Source of the DNA: Pseudofabraea citricarpa
Lineage: Eukaryota; Ascomycota; Leotiomycetes; Helotiales; Dermateaceae
Assembly (NCBI GenBank): GCA_029641185.1
Contig: JAPWGK010000026.1
Span: 248,001 to 312,000 of the forward strand
Direction: 5' to 3'
Length of the DNA stretch: 64,000 bases
A program made the translations under genes and the position numbers. Shown one piece after another: positions 20,257 to 31,182 of this stretch. Numbering within the stretch: the stretch's first letter is position 1; the number at the start of each line of letters is the position of its first letter. The notes under the pieces were generated by a model, which worked only from the letters and a program-made list of their open reading frames with translations, was not told where the DNA came from and searched no databases.

Positions 20257-22910
20257 TCATACAATCTCGCCTGGCGACGGTTGTCGTTCCACACCTCTCT
20301 GCTCTTGTAGCTCTATCCCCCCATCTGAATCTACATCACTATCACTATCATTATCACCATCACTATTTGTCTCTTCTTCAGTAGTATCATCACTTGGAAT
20401 ATTCTGCAGCCTTGCTGCACGCCGTTTCTCAGGTACCCGGTCAGGCCTTTCCCACAACCAGCGCCCCTTCGAGACAATCCAGACAAGTAGTGCAGTTAGT
20501 GCAGACAACCCCACAAGAACCCAACTCCAATGCCTGAGGGTCGGATGACCTTTTAGCACTGAATCTTGCATACTGAAAATTGTCGTAGCTAGGGATGGAG
20601 GAAGATAGCACTATTGAGATTTGTTTAATCCTCGTGCGACCGGAGAAATCGAAGCCGTGATGCACTTACAATAGTGACAACAGTAAGAGCCCGAATGAAC
20701 TCGCTCTGATGTCTCGTCGTTCTTGCCTCCTCGAGTGCCGCGCGGCTTGCTCCTAGTGCTGCATGTGTTGCTAGCTATAGAAATCAGACATGTGTAGATG
20801 CAATCTGAAGCTCTAGGAAAACCCACACTGTTCGTCATGTTCTCAAACAATTCAGTCTGATGTTGAAGAGATCGTCGAAGATCCCGGAGGTCAGTGACGT
20901 GCTTATCAATCGATGCAAGATACCCACCCCAAGTGGCCTGAGCCAGTTGCTCAGACTCAGGCAAGTAAAAGTACCTGATTTCACCATTATTGAAGGTATC
21001 CCATGCATCAATTGTTTTGGAAATTAGATGTGTGAATTGCCTGAGAACACGTATGGTCCATTTAAACCCCCTTTCTTGCGTGATCCTGAGCTCGTTGACT
21101 GCACCTGTAGTCGCATCTGTATCGTCCATTTCGAAAGTATCAATCTAACCAAACGATCAGCCTTTTATACCAAGCTAGGGTTGATACGTGTGCATACGTA
21201 AGGCTCAATCCGTTCAACAAGCTCGGCGATTGAATTGTTCCATTCCTGTGTGACTTGCTGCATCCGGCAAGAGAGAGTTCGAAGGAAATATGCTCTTGGA
21301 GACCATATTGGCCTATCAGCCGAATGCTTACCGCATGATAATGGATCCAGTTTGAAATGGGCATTGCAATAATGTTCGACGCGTTCCTTGTTCTCGTCAG
21401 GGTTCTTGAAGTATGTATCAACAAAACAATATGCTGTCCAGAACCAGTTATCAAATCCTGTGATTAATACTGATAACTGCGCTTCATAGATACACTCAAA
21501 AAGCCTTTTGCTCTTTGTTCGAGACGGAATCACCCTCTCGGAACGTCGGATTTGTTTGCCGTTATAACCAACTCGTTCGTCTATTTTCAGCTTCGGCATT
21601 CGGCGCCAAGCGTAGTATGGGAGATGAAATTCCAGTGCGAAAGTTTTACTATCAATCTAAAATATAATTAGCATGGAATATTAAAAAATGGTGATTCACG
21701 GCATCTGTGCTGAGTTCATATATAAAAACAAATGGCGAACACCAAAGCACAGACATGACATCCAATAGAGAGAAAGTGCCTCTTATCGATAGTATTGGAG
21801 CATTTGACAGTTGTTTAAGAAGAACTACTTATGATACAGAGAAGTATACGAAGAGGTTAAAATGGCTACGCTTAGACGGTGGTATTTGCTTATGTAAAGA
21901 TCCAGGTTCAGATTAAAGAATACTAGCGGCATAGTGGCATTGGACTGTGGTAGATGGAAAGTCTGAGCCGCCCATGAATCCTAAGCATATTTTGCTATTA
22001 GAGATCTTACGACGGCGCCTTCGGCACGGGTAACCGCTTGAGATGAAAACAAAAAAGATAGCTAAAAAAAAAAAAGAAGAGAATCGAATAAGACATATAG
22101 ATACTGCCGAGAGGGGACATTGTTTTGTTGGCGGGGAGGTAAGACGAAAGGGAATCTTGGGGCCTTACTGGTATATCGACACCGATTAATGACCGAAATA
22201 ATAGATGCTTGTAGATAAATCCGCGTACAAGAGGTAGCTGTGGCCGCGACAATGTAGCAGCTAGAGCCATCACACAAAGCGGATCAACATCTGTTATGTA
22301 TCTGACTATAATTAGCAGATAAGAAGTATAATCGAAGACCCCATACATAACACGTCTTTCGGCATTGCTGTTTGAATTGGCTTGCTCTATTCCTTGCCCA
22401 GGAACACTTGGGATAATGGGGACAACTCTCTAAAATATGCGTTCAACATTTCCGGCTATTGTGCAAGAGGTAAAGCAAAATTACCTTGTCTCTCAGTTTT
22501 ATATAAAATTCGTAGACGTCTAATGGGCGGGATGGACGAGAATTGCCAGATAAATGACTTCTTGTGACAGTGGTATCATTGCGGTCGTCTACAAGTATTT
22601 TTGGCCGTAAAGATGATGAATTAGTTGGTCGATTGCGCAATGCTTCTAGGTTAACCCCCTTAAGAAAAGTGGCAAACTGGAAACTTTGATGTATGTGACG
22701 GTCAACCTCGTCAGCACACTGACAGCTGACAAATTTCCGAATGACCGAATCTGTTGTCAAAGGCAGATCGAGTCGGCCATTTACAGGAGGGTCTTCCACA
22801 TAGCTTTTATCGTCTGACGAATAAAGTGAGGTTTGAGGTGTCTCAAACGACGGGTTCCAGGTGAATGCATACTGTTTGAAGTGTCCTCCAGCAATGGTAG
22901 GGCTAGCCAT
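20257..22910 (-). CDS. CorA-like fungal membrane protein (two C-terminal TM helices)
   Basis: Six exons on the minus strand, all joined in phase 0: 22910-22485, 22384-22169, 21656-21198, 21144-20827, 20774-20670 and 20610-20257; 625 residues. The N-terminal two thirds carry segments typical of the mould CorA-like family (ALAAT, a FEFHLPYYAWR-like element read here as LEFHLPYYAWR). Long helices follow (residues ~390-490), then TM1 around 499-522 ending in TTIFSM, at the place of the GMN filter of true CorA, and TM2 around 536-555. An acidic Asp/Ser/Glu tail is cytosolic or vacuolar. Because the filter is not GMN, Mg2+ transport is doubtful; a signalling role is equally possible. Intron 2 is 512 nt, far longer than the others. 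The acceptor of intron 1 (exon 2 start) and the exact first ATG are the least certain points. Confidence 0.75.
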
Positions 22911-24072
22911 GTGATTAATATCCGAGTGAGCAAATATATCTGCAGACAATATTTGAATTAAAGTGCTACGCGTCTTTTGTGTTCTTCAAGTGTGCATCTA
23001 GCACAGCGAGTGTGCTTGCAGCTGAATTCAGTACAATCTAATGTATAATCCGTGGAATAAGGACCTTGTAAACACCTGCACTATCTTCTGTAAGCAGGAG
23101 CTGATACACCAGTAAATGGTTGTACATACACAAAACCATACCCAAAAATATTCGTACTTTGGGGTTTCTTTTGAACTCTTTGAGTGGTGACGATGGCCGT
23201 GACTGCCAGTGGTGCTACTCTTGGAATGGTGACCGTCTTTTCCCTAGAATGGTGTTAGCATGTTCAGTCTTTATGGAAGCAAGAAGCCTAGAGCCTTGCA
23301 CTCCGCCTCGCTGCACAGCAAGGATAGATGTGCTGGCTCACTCACCATGATAAATGCGCAGCCTGCAGATTGGTTGCACAGGAGAACAGGTGGGCAGATC
23401 AACGCCCAAGACGAGAGATACAAAATTTCCTGTAGACACCTGGTCGTAATTTGGATGGTATAGACGAATGCGTGGTAAATGATTGCCTTTCCTGATTGTG
23501 AATATAGGAATTCTGTGACCATTGACTGTTCGTGGTGGGTGTGCAGGTCCTATGCCTGACCGGAAGCAGTTTGAAAGAACGAGGACCGACCTGGCTGCTT
23601 TATCTTCTATGGAGGTTGCCTGTCAGGTTGTCAGGTTGCCTCACCGGGTTGCGGTTGGGTTGCAACGCCCCAGAAACGCCAGCAAGAGCAAATGACTGCG
23701 ACAAGGAAGAAATCAGCCTTGGTCTTGTATCTCTAGTCACACTGTAGGCCTAGCCCTCGAGATGAGTAATACTACTACTGAAGAATCATGCCAGCCGTTG
23801 ACCACGGGCTAGTCACGACACCCAAAAGACAGATAGTTTTTCAAAGCCCAAGTACGGCGATATAGAGACGAACAATAAGTAGCTGCAAAGGTTGAGCATT
23901 CTCAAAATAGACTGTCAGTCACGACGGTTGTTTTGAGGTCAAGGTGCTGGAGGGGGGACGCCAAGCGACCCTCAGTTGGCGCGTCATCAGCAACAGCCCA
24001 CCAAGAGCAACGACAAAGTAATCGCATGTATCCAGCACGACCCCATGTATCCAACTGCTCACCAAAGTCACT
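22911..24072. other. 1.16-kb divergent intergenic region, no gene recognised
   Basis: Between the starts of the CorA-like gene (-) and RTC5 (+). Short frames at 23,120-23,350, 23,271-23,522 and 23,532-23,747 show neither a motif nor a convincing Kozak context or splice pattern. Imperfect GTTGCCTGTCAGGTTG-type direct copies occur near 23,610-23,660. Confidence 0.45.
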
Positions 24073-25962
24073 ATGGGACAAGCTCATTCCGATGAGAAAG
24101 GCTCGCAGGTGACCACCGAGCAGCTGAGCCACGAGCTGGTATGACATCCTGATCCTGCCCCTCCACACAACCATTACTAAAACTCTCTCACGTAGGCCTT
24201 GCGATTTGCCAAACGATGCTTTACTGCCATCGAGCTGTACTCCTTCCAGGATGTCTTCAAGAGCCTGGCTGATCACCAGGATAAGATCTCATATCTGAAG
24301 GAGGACACTATCGCCAGGTTCCTCGAGATCCCCGACATTATAGCGGCCTCTTCGATCATCTTTCAGATGGTGTCCTACCTCGGCGCATTTCCTTTCGCCC
24401 AGGATGCACCGGTTGTATTGGGCTTTGAGCAGATGATAATGGTTGTGGTTATCATGACGGAGAGATACCAGAGAGTCTTGAAGAAGGGGAACAAAGACCG
24501 CACGAAGCTGCTTTTCCGGAGTCTGGCAGTCTATGACAGGAAAAACTCCATAAATGCTGCTGAGGAAACATCCACCGGAGAAGGAAGTCAAGAAGCATCT
24601 AAGGTCGAGAGTGAGAGCACATCCAGAAGCCATGCGGCCGGTTTTGCCATTGATGAGGCAGCCAACGATGAGGATGATGACGACGATGACGACCTTGCAT
24701 TAGCAGCATTAGAGTCGCTCGACGCCATTGATGTTTTCAAACATGGAGATGCCCCGATTACTCAAGCGTCAATACCATCTGACAATCTCAGGAAGCTCAT
24801 CATGTTACTTCTTCTGATCGCCCCACTGGATTCCCAAGAGAGCATAGCCAAACATTCAGGAAGACTCACTGGAAACCACCTGGAAGGGCTACGAAAAACA
24901 GCCGATAATGTGCTGGCCGCATTTGTCAACGTGGAGAAGTCTCCCGGAGTCAAGTTTCATCAGTTTAATACAGTGATACCCACCTCGTTTCCTTTTCTCT
25001 TTACTGGTTTCAATGCATTGTTCGAACACTTTTTATTCTCCAAGAACATTGATTTTACGAAGCGGAAAGATTCGTCGGAGGCAGTAGCGCCACCACCGGA
25101 TCCCGAACGGGACCAGCCTTTAATTCACGACGAAGGCGAGATCCTAGATCTGAATGTGCTATCTCAGCTGTCATTCTTCTTGCCTGGATCCTCGCTTTTT
25201 AGACGTCTCAGGCTGTTATATTCTGGTGGTGACGCTGGATTTTCAATGGGTAGTTTCGAGACGAAAGTCTTTAACTGGCGAGCCCCAACGATATTACTGG
25301 TGTCTGGAACCCGTATTTCAGATCCTCCTGTTGGGCAAGAACGCGTATTTGCAGACTCTCTGCCCCCCAAGCGCTTCCCAGATAGTAGTCAGTCAACTCG
25401 TGTTGTATACGGAGTCTACATGCCACAACCCTGGCGTCAAACTCACAAAGAGTGCATTGGCGATACCGATACGTTGCTTTTCCAACTAGAACCAATCCAT
25501 GAAGTATTCCATGCATCATCTCTGAATACAGATTATGTATCGTTTACGAAGCCACCTGGAAATCACTGCGGTATAGCCTTTGGAAACCCACCTCCAAAGC
25601 CTAAACAGTCGGCGGGACTTTCGCACCATGTAAATCTTGGAGCAGTCTCATTGTATCTCGATGCATCCTTCGAATTTGGTGTCTTTACACACAACTATAC
25701 CTCTGGTGGAGGAGCATTCCACAATAGCACTTCCCGACGAAACGACTGGCAAGACCGGTTCGAGGTTGAGAGTCTCGAGGTTTGGGGATGTGGAGGGGAT
25801 GAAGAGGCTAAGAGCCAGAGGGAAAGATGGGCTTGGGAGGAACGAGAAGCCGAAGCAAGGAGGAAAATCAACCTTGGATCTGGTGATATTGAAGCCGACA
25901 GAGCCTTATTGGAGATGGCAGGATTAATTGGTGGAAATAGAAGTGGTGGTTCGATGAACTGA
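24073..25962 (+). CDS. RTC5: TLDc-domain protein Rtc5, predicted N-myristoylated
   Basis: Two exons, 24073-24138 and 24196-25962, with a 57-nt phase-0 intron, give 610 residues. The start MGQAHS has Gly2 and Ser6, the N-myristoylation pattern, as expected for fungal Rtc5. Residues ~23-330 are helical with an acidic insertion (DEDDDDDDD, about residue 180). The C-terminal TLDc domain covers roughly residues 340-570: YMPQPWR, TDTLLFQLEP, HCGIAFGNP, GAVSLYLDASFEFG and FEVESLEVWGCGG, followed by a charged helix. In yeast Rtc5 was named for restriction of telomere capping and is linked to the vacuolar membrane and V-ATPase; TLDc proteins in general bind V-ATPase. The upstream exon is short, so starting in exon 2 would lose the acylation signal. 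Confidence 0.87.
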
Positions 25963-26294
25963 GTACTAAAATTGGAGTTTGGTGTTGGTGGACGTCTTGG
26001 TTGTGATAAAATGGACATCCAACATGAGAATCTCCTCTCACTAACAGCAAGCATCTAGGTGTCGTCGTGTACTCATGATTTGAATATCCAAGCATGCGAA
26101 TCTGATGATTCAAGCATATAACCAAACAAGTCAAAGCTGACAAAAGAATCTTAATTGAATGGCGTGTATGTGTCCGGTCACCTAATAGTGTACAAAATTT
26201 CCATGCAATAGCCAGACCTCAGTCCGCTATAACTCCAACCAACGCCTGCTAAGTATGCCCCCCGTATACAAGTACTATTTCAACATACAAGTTC
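25963..26294. other. Convergent 3' region between RTC5 and RCF1
   Basis: No gene or structured element recognised; ordinary intergenic sequence. Confidence 0.5.
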
Positions 26295-27005
26295 CTACTT
26301 TCTTTGTAGTAATAATTCTTCCACCATCTCCATGACTCCCTTCCTTCTACGTTCTTTCTCATCAACCATAGAATTAGCAGCAGGCTTTGAGCTGTTCGCC
26401 TCCTGCATCTTCTTTCTCCGAGCCTCTAACGCGGCGCGGTCTGCTTTCTCTTCAGCATCTCTGACCTCCAATTCCTGGATCCATTTGGCATTCTTTTCCT
26501 TGGCCTTCTGCTCTGCAACAACTGAATCGAACTCCTTCCTCTTCTGTCGGTCCGTCTGCCAGTACATCGAGCCCGCAATCATCGCCACGAGAGTAAAGGC
26601 TTGAGCGTAAATACGTGCACGGAACATGCGGTTCGTACGATTATGATCCCCGGATCGAATAGAACGTGAGGCATTGAGTAATGCCCAGCATGTTAATCCC
26701 ATTCCTGTTGAAGTTTTGAATCAGTTTCTTTGCTATCATACGACTTTTCTTTTGCGGATAGTAAGGAACTACGAACCCAGAGGAATTAAAGGCTCCTCCT
26801 TCAATCGGCGGGTGAGCTTCTGCCATCTGTTCTCCTCGTAGAATTCTCTGTGTGTCGTACAATTATGTCAGTGGATATTGCTCTGCGATTGTCCGTTCAG
26901 CTGACAGCTCATAGTGCATTTTCGTGTTGACGGCTAGTGACAGGATGTAATGGAATTTCCTTACGAGTCTCCATCAAAGGATGAGGGTAACGGCGTGTTG
27001 GACAT
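26295..27005 (-). CDS. RCF1: Respiratory supercomplex factor 1 (HIG1 domain)
   Basis: Three exons on the minus strand: 27005-26965, 26847-26777 and 26704-26295; 173 residues with consistent phases. The assembled N-terminus reads [13 protein letters not shown] then [19 protein letters not shown]. Two hydrophobic segments follow: [17 protein letters not shown] and [18 protein letters not shown], separated by the conserved [15 protein letters not shown] loop of HIG1 proteins. The C-terminus is a long charged coiled coil (about residues 95-150), as in fungal Rcf1. The protein sits in the mitochondrial inner membrane and supports complex III-IV supercomplexes and cytochrome oxidase assembly. The start lies 116 bp from the ILV1 start on the other strand. 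Confidence 0.93.
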
Positions 27006-27121
27006 ATTGTATAATCTGCACGAACTATTGAATCGTTGAGAAGACGGTGTTTTGTACTCCCGACTCACTCATGAGGGGAATGATAAAGTGGTGATGTCAA
27101 AGTTCGAGCTCTCAGATTTAC
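27006..27121. promoter_or_regulatory. Short bidirectional promoter, RCF1/ILV1
   Basis: Only 116 bp separate the two divergent start codons, so both 5' UTRs and promoters must overlap here or extend into each other's leader. Both products go to mitochondria. Confidence 0.6.
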
Positions 27122-29169
27122 ATGCGGCCTAGCCTTCTCCACCACACCACCACCTCGCCGAAGTGCCAAGTGCCGAGCAAAGTAACAGCCCGGAGCGGAT
27201 TAACTACAGAGAGAACCATGTCGGCTTATCCAGAAAAAAAGATGATTCCGGTGCCCCACACGAGGTTCGTGACGCATCATTCTCAGGTACAGGACTTTCA
27301 AACTGGCAACAGAGCTATTGGGAAACAATATCAATTCGTTCCTGATTTTGTAAAGCACCGCATCATGGAAAACGGCGTAGCTGTCAATGGCAATGGCTCG
27401 GTCTCGAGACCTCGCACTCCCAGTCTCAATGCGCTCTCACTCACTGAATACTCTGCGAACCCTTCACCGCCGAGCACCAGCCCAGGGGAGAAGGTAAAGA
27501 GCATTGTACCAGATGATTTCCTGCTACCCAGTGGCTATCCAGATGTAAGTGACCTTTACAAATTTTTAGCATCAATTGAACTGACAATTGCTTAGTATTT
27601 ACGACTTATTTTGACCTCGCGTGTTTACGAAGTTGTTGAAGAAACTCCCCTCACACATGCCATCAACTTGAGCAATCGATTAGAATGCAAGGTTTTATTG
27701 AAGAGGGAGGATCTGCAACCTGTTTTCAGTTTCAAGTTGCGAGGCGCATACAACAAAATGGCACACTTGGACCCAAAGCTTAGCTGGAAGGGCGTGGTAG
27801 CTTGCTCCGCTGGTAAGGCCATTGAATTTTGTTGATTGACAGAGAAGCTTACAGACATGCAGGAAATCATGCCCAAGGAGTCGCATACTCAGCCCGAAAA
27901 CTTAAGATCCCTGCGACTATCGTTATGCCCGGAGGAACGCCTAGTATTAAGCATCTTAATGTCTCGCGACTAGGTGGTGCTGTGGTTTTACACGGAGCAG
28001 ATTTTGATGCAGCAAAGGAAGAATGCCAGCGGTTAGAGAAGCTTCACGGACTCATCAATATTCCACCATTTGACGATCCCTATGTTATTGCGGGACAGGG
28101 TACGATTGGAATGGAATTATTGAGACAAACGAACCTTCAGAAGCTTGAGGCTATCTTCTGCTGTGTTGGAGGAGGAGGATTGATCGCTGGAATTGGTGCC
28201 TATGTTAAACGCATTGCCCCGCAAGTCAAGATCATTGGTGTTGAAGCATACGATGCAAATGCCATGGTTCAATCGCTCGCTAAGGGAGAAAGGGTGACGC
28301 TCAAGGAGGTTGGTCTCTTTGCCGATGGAGCTGCTGTTAAGTCGGTCGGCGCGGAGACCTTCCGTATATGCAAGGATGTCATCGATGAGGTTATTCAAGT
28401 CACCACTGATGAGATTTGCGCTGCCATCAAAGATGTCTTCGAAGATACCCGATCCATTGTTGAACCAGCTGGAGCTCTTTCGGTAGCCGGTATCAAAAAA
28501 TATGTCCAGAAATACCCTTCAGCCGATACATCACGAAGCCTGGTTGCTATCGCTTCAGGAGCCAACATGAACTTTGACAGACTGCGATTTGTTGCTGAGC
28601 GTGCTTCTTTGGGAGAAAAGAAGGAGGCTCTTCTTTCAGTCAAAATCCCCGAGAGGCCCGGATCCTTTTCAGAACTCATCAAAGCTGTTATGCCGCATTC
28701 GGTCTCCGAGTTCTCATATCGATATGCAACGGATGAAGTTGCCAATGTGTTATTGGGAATTTCACTGATTTCTCCTGCATCCCAACGAGCAGTGGAGTTG
28801 GAGGCGTTACTTGATCGCATAACCGCTTGTGGTATGACACCCACGGATCTTTCAGGAGACGAGCTTGCAAAGTCACACGTTCGGTACCTTGTTGGAGGAA
28901 GATCAGGTGTGGCCGATGAACGTTTATACATGTTCAACTTCCCAGAAAGACCTGGAGCGCTCGAGAAGTTTTTGACAACCCTGCGACCAAAATATAACAT
29001 CACTCTCTTCCAATACCGTAATGCTGGAAGTGATATCGGAAAGGTGCTGACAGGCATCCAATGCCCCGACGAGGAAGTGAAAGCTTTGGAGGTATTCTTA
29101 CAGGAGATTGGATATCCTTGGGAGGATTGTACATCATCGAGCGTATTCAAGACTTTCTTGAGATCTTAA
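27122..29169 (+). CDS. ILV1: Threonine dehydratase (deaminase), mitochondrial
   Basis: Three exons, 27122-27544, 27596-27812 and 27863-29169, give 648 residues. It converts threonine to 2-oxobutanoate and ammonia, the first step of isoleucine synthesis. The PLP-binding Lys188 lies in SFKLRGAYN; the glycine loop for phosphate is [19 protein letters not shown] follows. The C-terminus has two ACT-like regulatory units ([17 protein letters not shown] and [17 protein letters not shown]), which in this family sense isoleucine and valine. The first ~35 residues have Arg, Lys, Ser, Thr and His but no acid before Glu30, fitting a mitochondrial presequence. A second in-frame ATG with a strong ACC context lies at 27,218 (MSAYPEKK) and could be the start if the presequence is not used. 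The N-terminal region before the PLP fold is Ser/Pro rich. Confidence 0.95.
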
Positions 29170-29588
29170 ATCATTTCTGGAAGAGGAAAATTTGGCGGCT
29201 ATTTGGAGGGTATGGTGTCACGGAGTTTAATGGCGTCTTTCGTCACAACATTCAAAAGCTCTAGAATAGACTGCTATTTAAAGTTATAGAACCATCAATA
29301 AAGAAAATATTACTTAACCCCTTTACTTTTACTTGGGCACCTGCACGTTGCATGTCGCATCGGCACCTTGAGAGCTGTCGGTGCCTGAATTACGAGGAAC
29401 AACGAATTCACCTCCCGCCGGGACGCAACCCGAACCTCCAAAAATTGGCGATTATCGAACCACTTCCAGCAAGCCGCAATTGCAAACGCAACACCTCCTA
29501 CAACACGAAAGGAGACGGCAATTCTCGAGATACAGCCCGCGGCAAGCCCATTGAATACCTGCGAATACCAAGTTCCACATTGCAAATA
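29170..29588. other. Intergenic region ILV1 to bL36m
   Basis: Holds the 3' end of ILV1 and the bL36m promoter. No other feature recognised. Confidence 0.5.
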
Positions 29589-29983
29589 ATGGCATCACTC
29601 CTACGAACCGCAGCGCGCTCGCTGTTCCGTCCCTCTCCCTCTACGGCCCTCCTCTCGACCTCGACCTCGATGTCAGGCCCAACATGCCGATACTTCTCGT
29701 CAGCACTGATCGCGTCGCCGATGATCCGACCCACGACTGCGCTGGTGGCTAGGAAAGTGGCCGAGGAGCAGGTTCGGGGTATGAAGGTGCGGAGCTCAGT
29801 CAAGAAGCTCTGTGAGGGGTGCAAGGTATGATTTGTTTCTTCCAATTCGGGGAAGTCTAAGAATGACTGCTGATGGTCTGGGAACTCTAGAGTGTGAGAA
29901 GAAAGGGTGGCAAGACGGGACGCGGATATGTCTATATCATCTGCTCGTTGAACCCGAAGCATAAGCAGAGGCAGGGGAAGTAA
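29589..29983 (+). CDS. RTC6: Mitochondrial large-subunit ribosomal protein bL36m
   Basis: Exons 29589-29825 and 29891-29983 (65-nt phase-0 intron) give 109 residues. The N-terminal ~70 residues are Ser/Ala/Arg/Leu-rich without acid, a mitochondrial presequence. The last ~40 are the bL36 domain: MKVRSSVKKLCEGCK, then SVRRKGGKTGRGYVYIIC and NPKHKQRQGK, with the C-x2-C...C...H zinc ligands. bL36 sits in the peptidyl-transferase region of the large subunit. Yeast knows this gene as RTC6. The intron falls directly after the first CxxC pair. Confidence 0.95.
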
Positions 29984-30236
29984 GAGATGTCCCGCTGTAA
30001 GGATTAGAGAAGAGACGTTTTTTTTTAAGAGGGATGAGACAGGGGCTTTCTGGTTCCGTCTATCATCTTGAGCTTCTTTTGATGGGGAGATGCGTAAGAC
30101 ACGCCGGAAAAGACAAGAGATGAAGTGGATGGTAGATGGTGTGGTGTGTGTGTTTGTACAAAAGAAAAAAAGATTATATGTATTTGTATGTATACACGAT
30201 GAAGAGGACAGGGCATAGACCGAGGGACACCAGTCG

Positions 30237-30738
30237 TCATAATCCATCAATATATCTCTCTACACCATCCCATTGCGTCTTCCCTGTTCCGATTAGATAT
30301 CGGATTTGTGACTGGATGTGAATTAGTTCTCTAATTTGGTTCTCTATATTATAGAGGCAGGAAAAGAACGAGATGGAAAGAATACAACTTACAATATCGG
30401 TAACGTGCATGTTCCTCTTAAACTCGACCCTCGCGAAATCCACCGTCTCCTTTCTCGTGCTGGCATCTGCTATGCGGCGAGAATCGCGGAGGATGGTCCG
30501 CCAGAGAGAGATGGCTTTCCCTCGCTGTAAGAACTAGGCATTGAGATTTAGCAACGTTCTGAGAGACAAATAAAGGTGATTGAGAATCGTGTTGTCAGAA
30601 GGCAGGGAAAGAAAATATACTTACGTGATCTAAACTCACGGTTGACCCTAACTTCTTTTTGGGAGACGGACTGGATGTGGCGAAGTATCGAGTTGGGAAC
30701 CTGGAGATCCAGGCTATGGGGTTGGAGAGACCCCTCAT
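30237..30738 (-). CDS. LYR-motif (LYRM2-type) mitochondrial protein
   Basis: Three exons on the minus strand: 30738-30625, 30524-30393 and 30311-30237, all phase 0 (introns 100 and 81 nt), give 106 residues. The N-terminus MRGLSNPIAWISRFPTRYF is a basic amphipathic presequence. The LYR domain follows: SLDH, ISLWRTILRDSRRI (LYR motif as LWR), TRKETVDFARVEFKRN, VTDISQIRYLIGTGKTQWD and ERYIDGL. This order matches the LYRM2-like Complex1_LYR family, whose members bind mitochondrial acyl carrier protein and help assemble respiratory complexes; the exact partner here is unknown. The gene is convergent with bL36m, and no single exon is long enough to stand out as a coding frame by itself. Confidence 0.85.
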
Positions 30739-31182
30739 CGATGGTATAGTGATCTATCTGATCTATTATGTATATTGATTTGTTGTGTGCGGTGGCTTCC
30801 TGGACTGGGCTGGTCTTGTGATGTGATACTGGCTGTCAACTCTTAAGCTGTAAAACAGAATAAATGTATATGCTAGTAATCCTCTCTTAGGAGACCAAGT
30901 CGAATAAAGTGCACAGTGCCTATCGTTGAGAGTCACTCGAGGGAATTAAAAGATGCTACAGAGAGAAGGAAACCTCATCTAGGTATGTATGTAATCACTA
31001 GTCAGAGAGAGCTGTTCTGATGAATTTTGATAGCGGGACGGAACGGGGTGGAGCGGGAGGTGGAAGTGGGGATTCTTGGCGTGCCGTGAGCGCGCTCGAG
31101 CGCGTTTTCCTGACGCGAAGTCACATCATGTCTCTTGACTTTTCTTCGCTCATAAATATTTGTGAAAGGGAGGATAACAATC
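30739..31182. promoter_or_regulatory. Divergent promoter region, LYR gene / NAA40
   Basis: 444 bp between opposite start codons. It contains a perfect 14-bp palindrome, CGCGCTCGAGCGCG, at 31,091-31,104, about 80 bp upstream of the NAA40 start, and GC-rich sequence around it. Confidence 0.5.

Noticed and set aside
23120..23760. Several short frames on both strands
   Set aside because: None shows a motif or consistent exon structure.
24073..29983. A functional link between RTC5 and RTC6 because both yeast names mean restriction of telomere capping, plus the TTGGG array
   Set aside because: The names come from a yeast screen; bL36m is a ribosomal protein and RTC5 a TLDc protein. Closeness is most likely chance.
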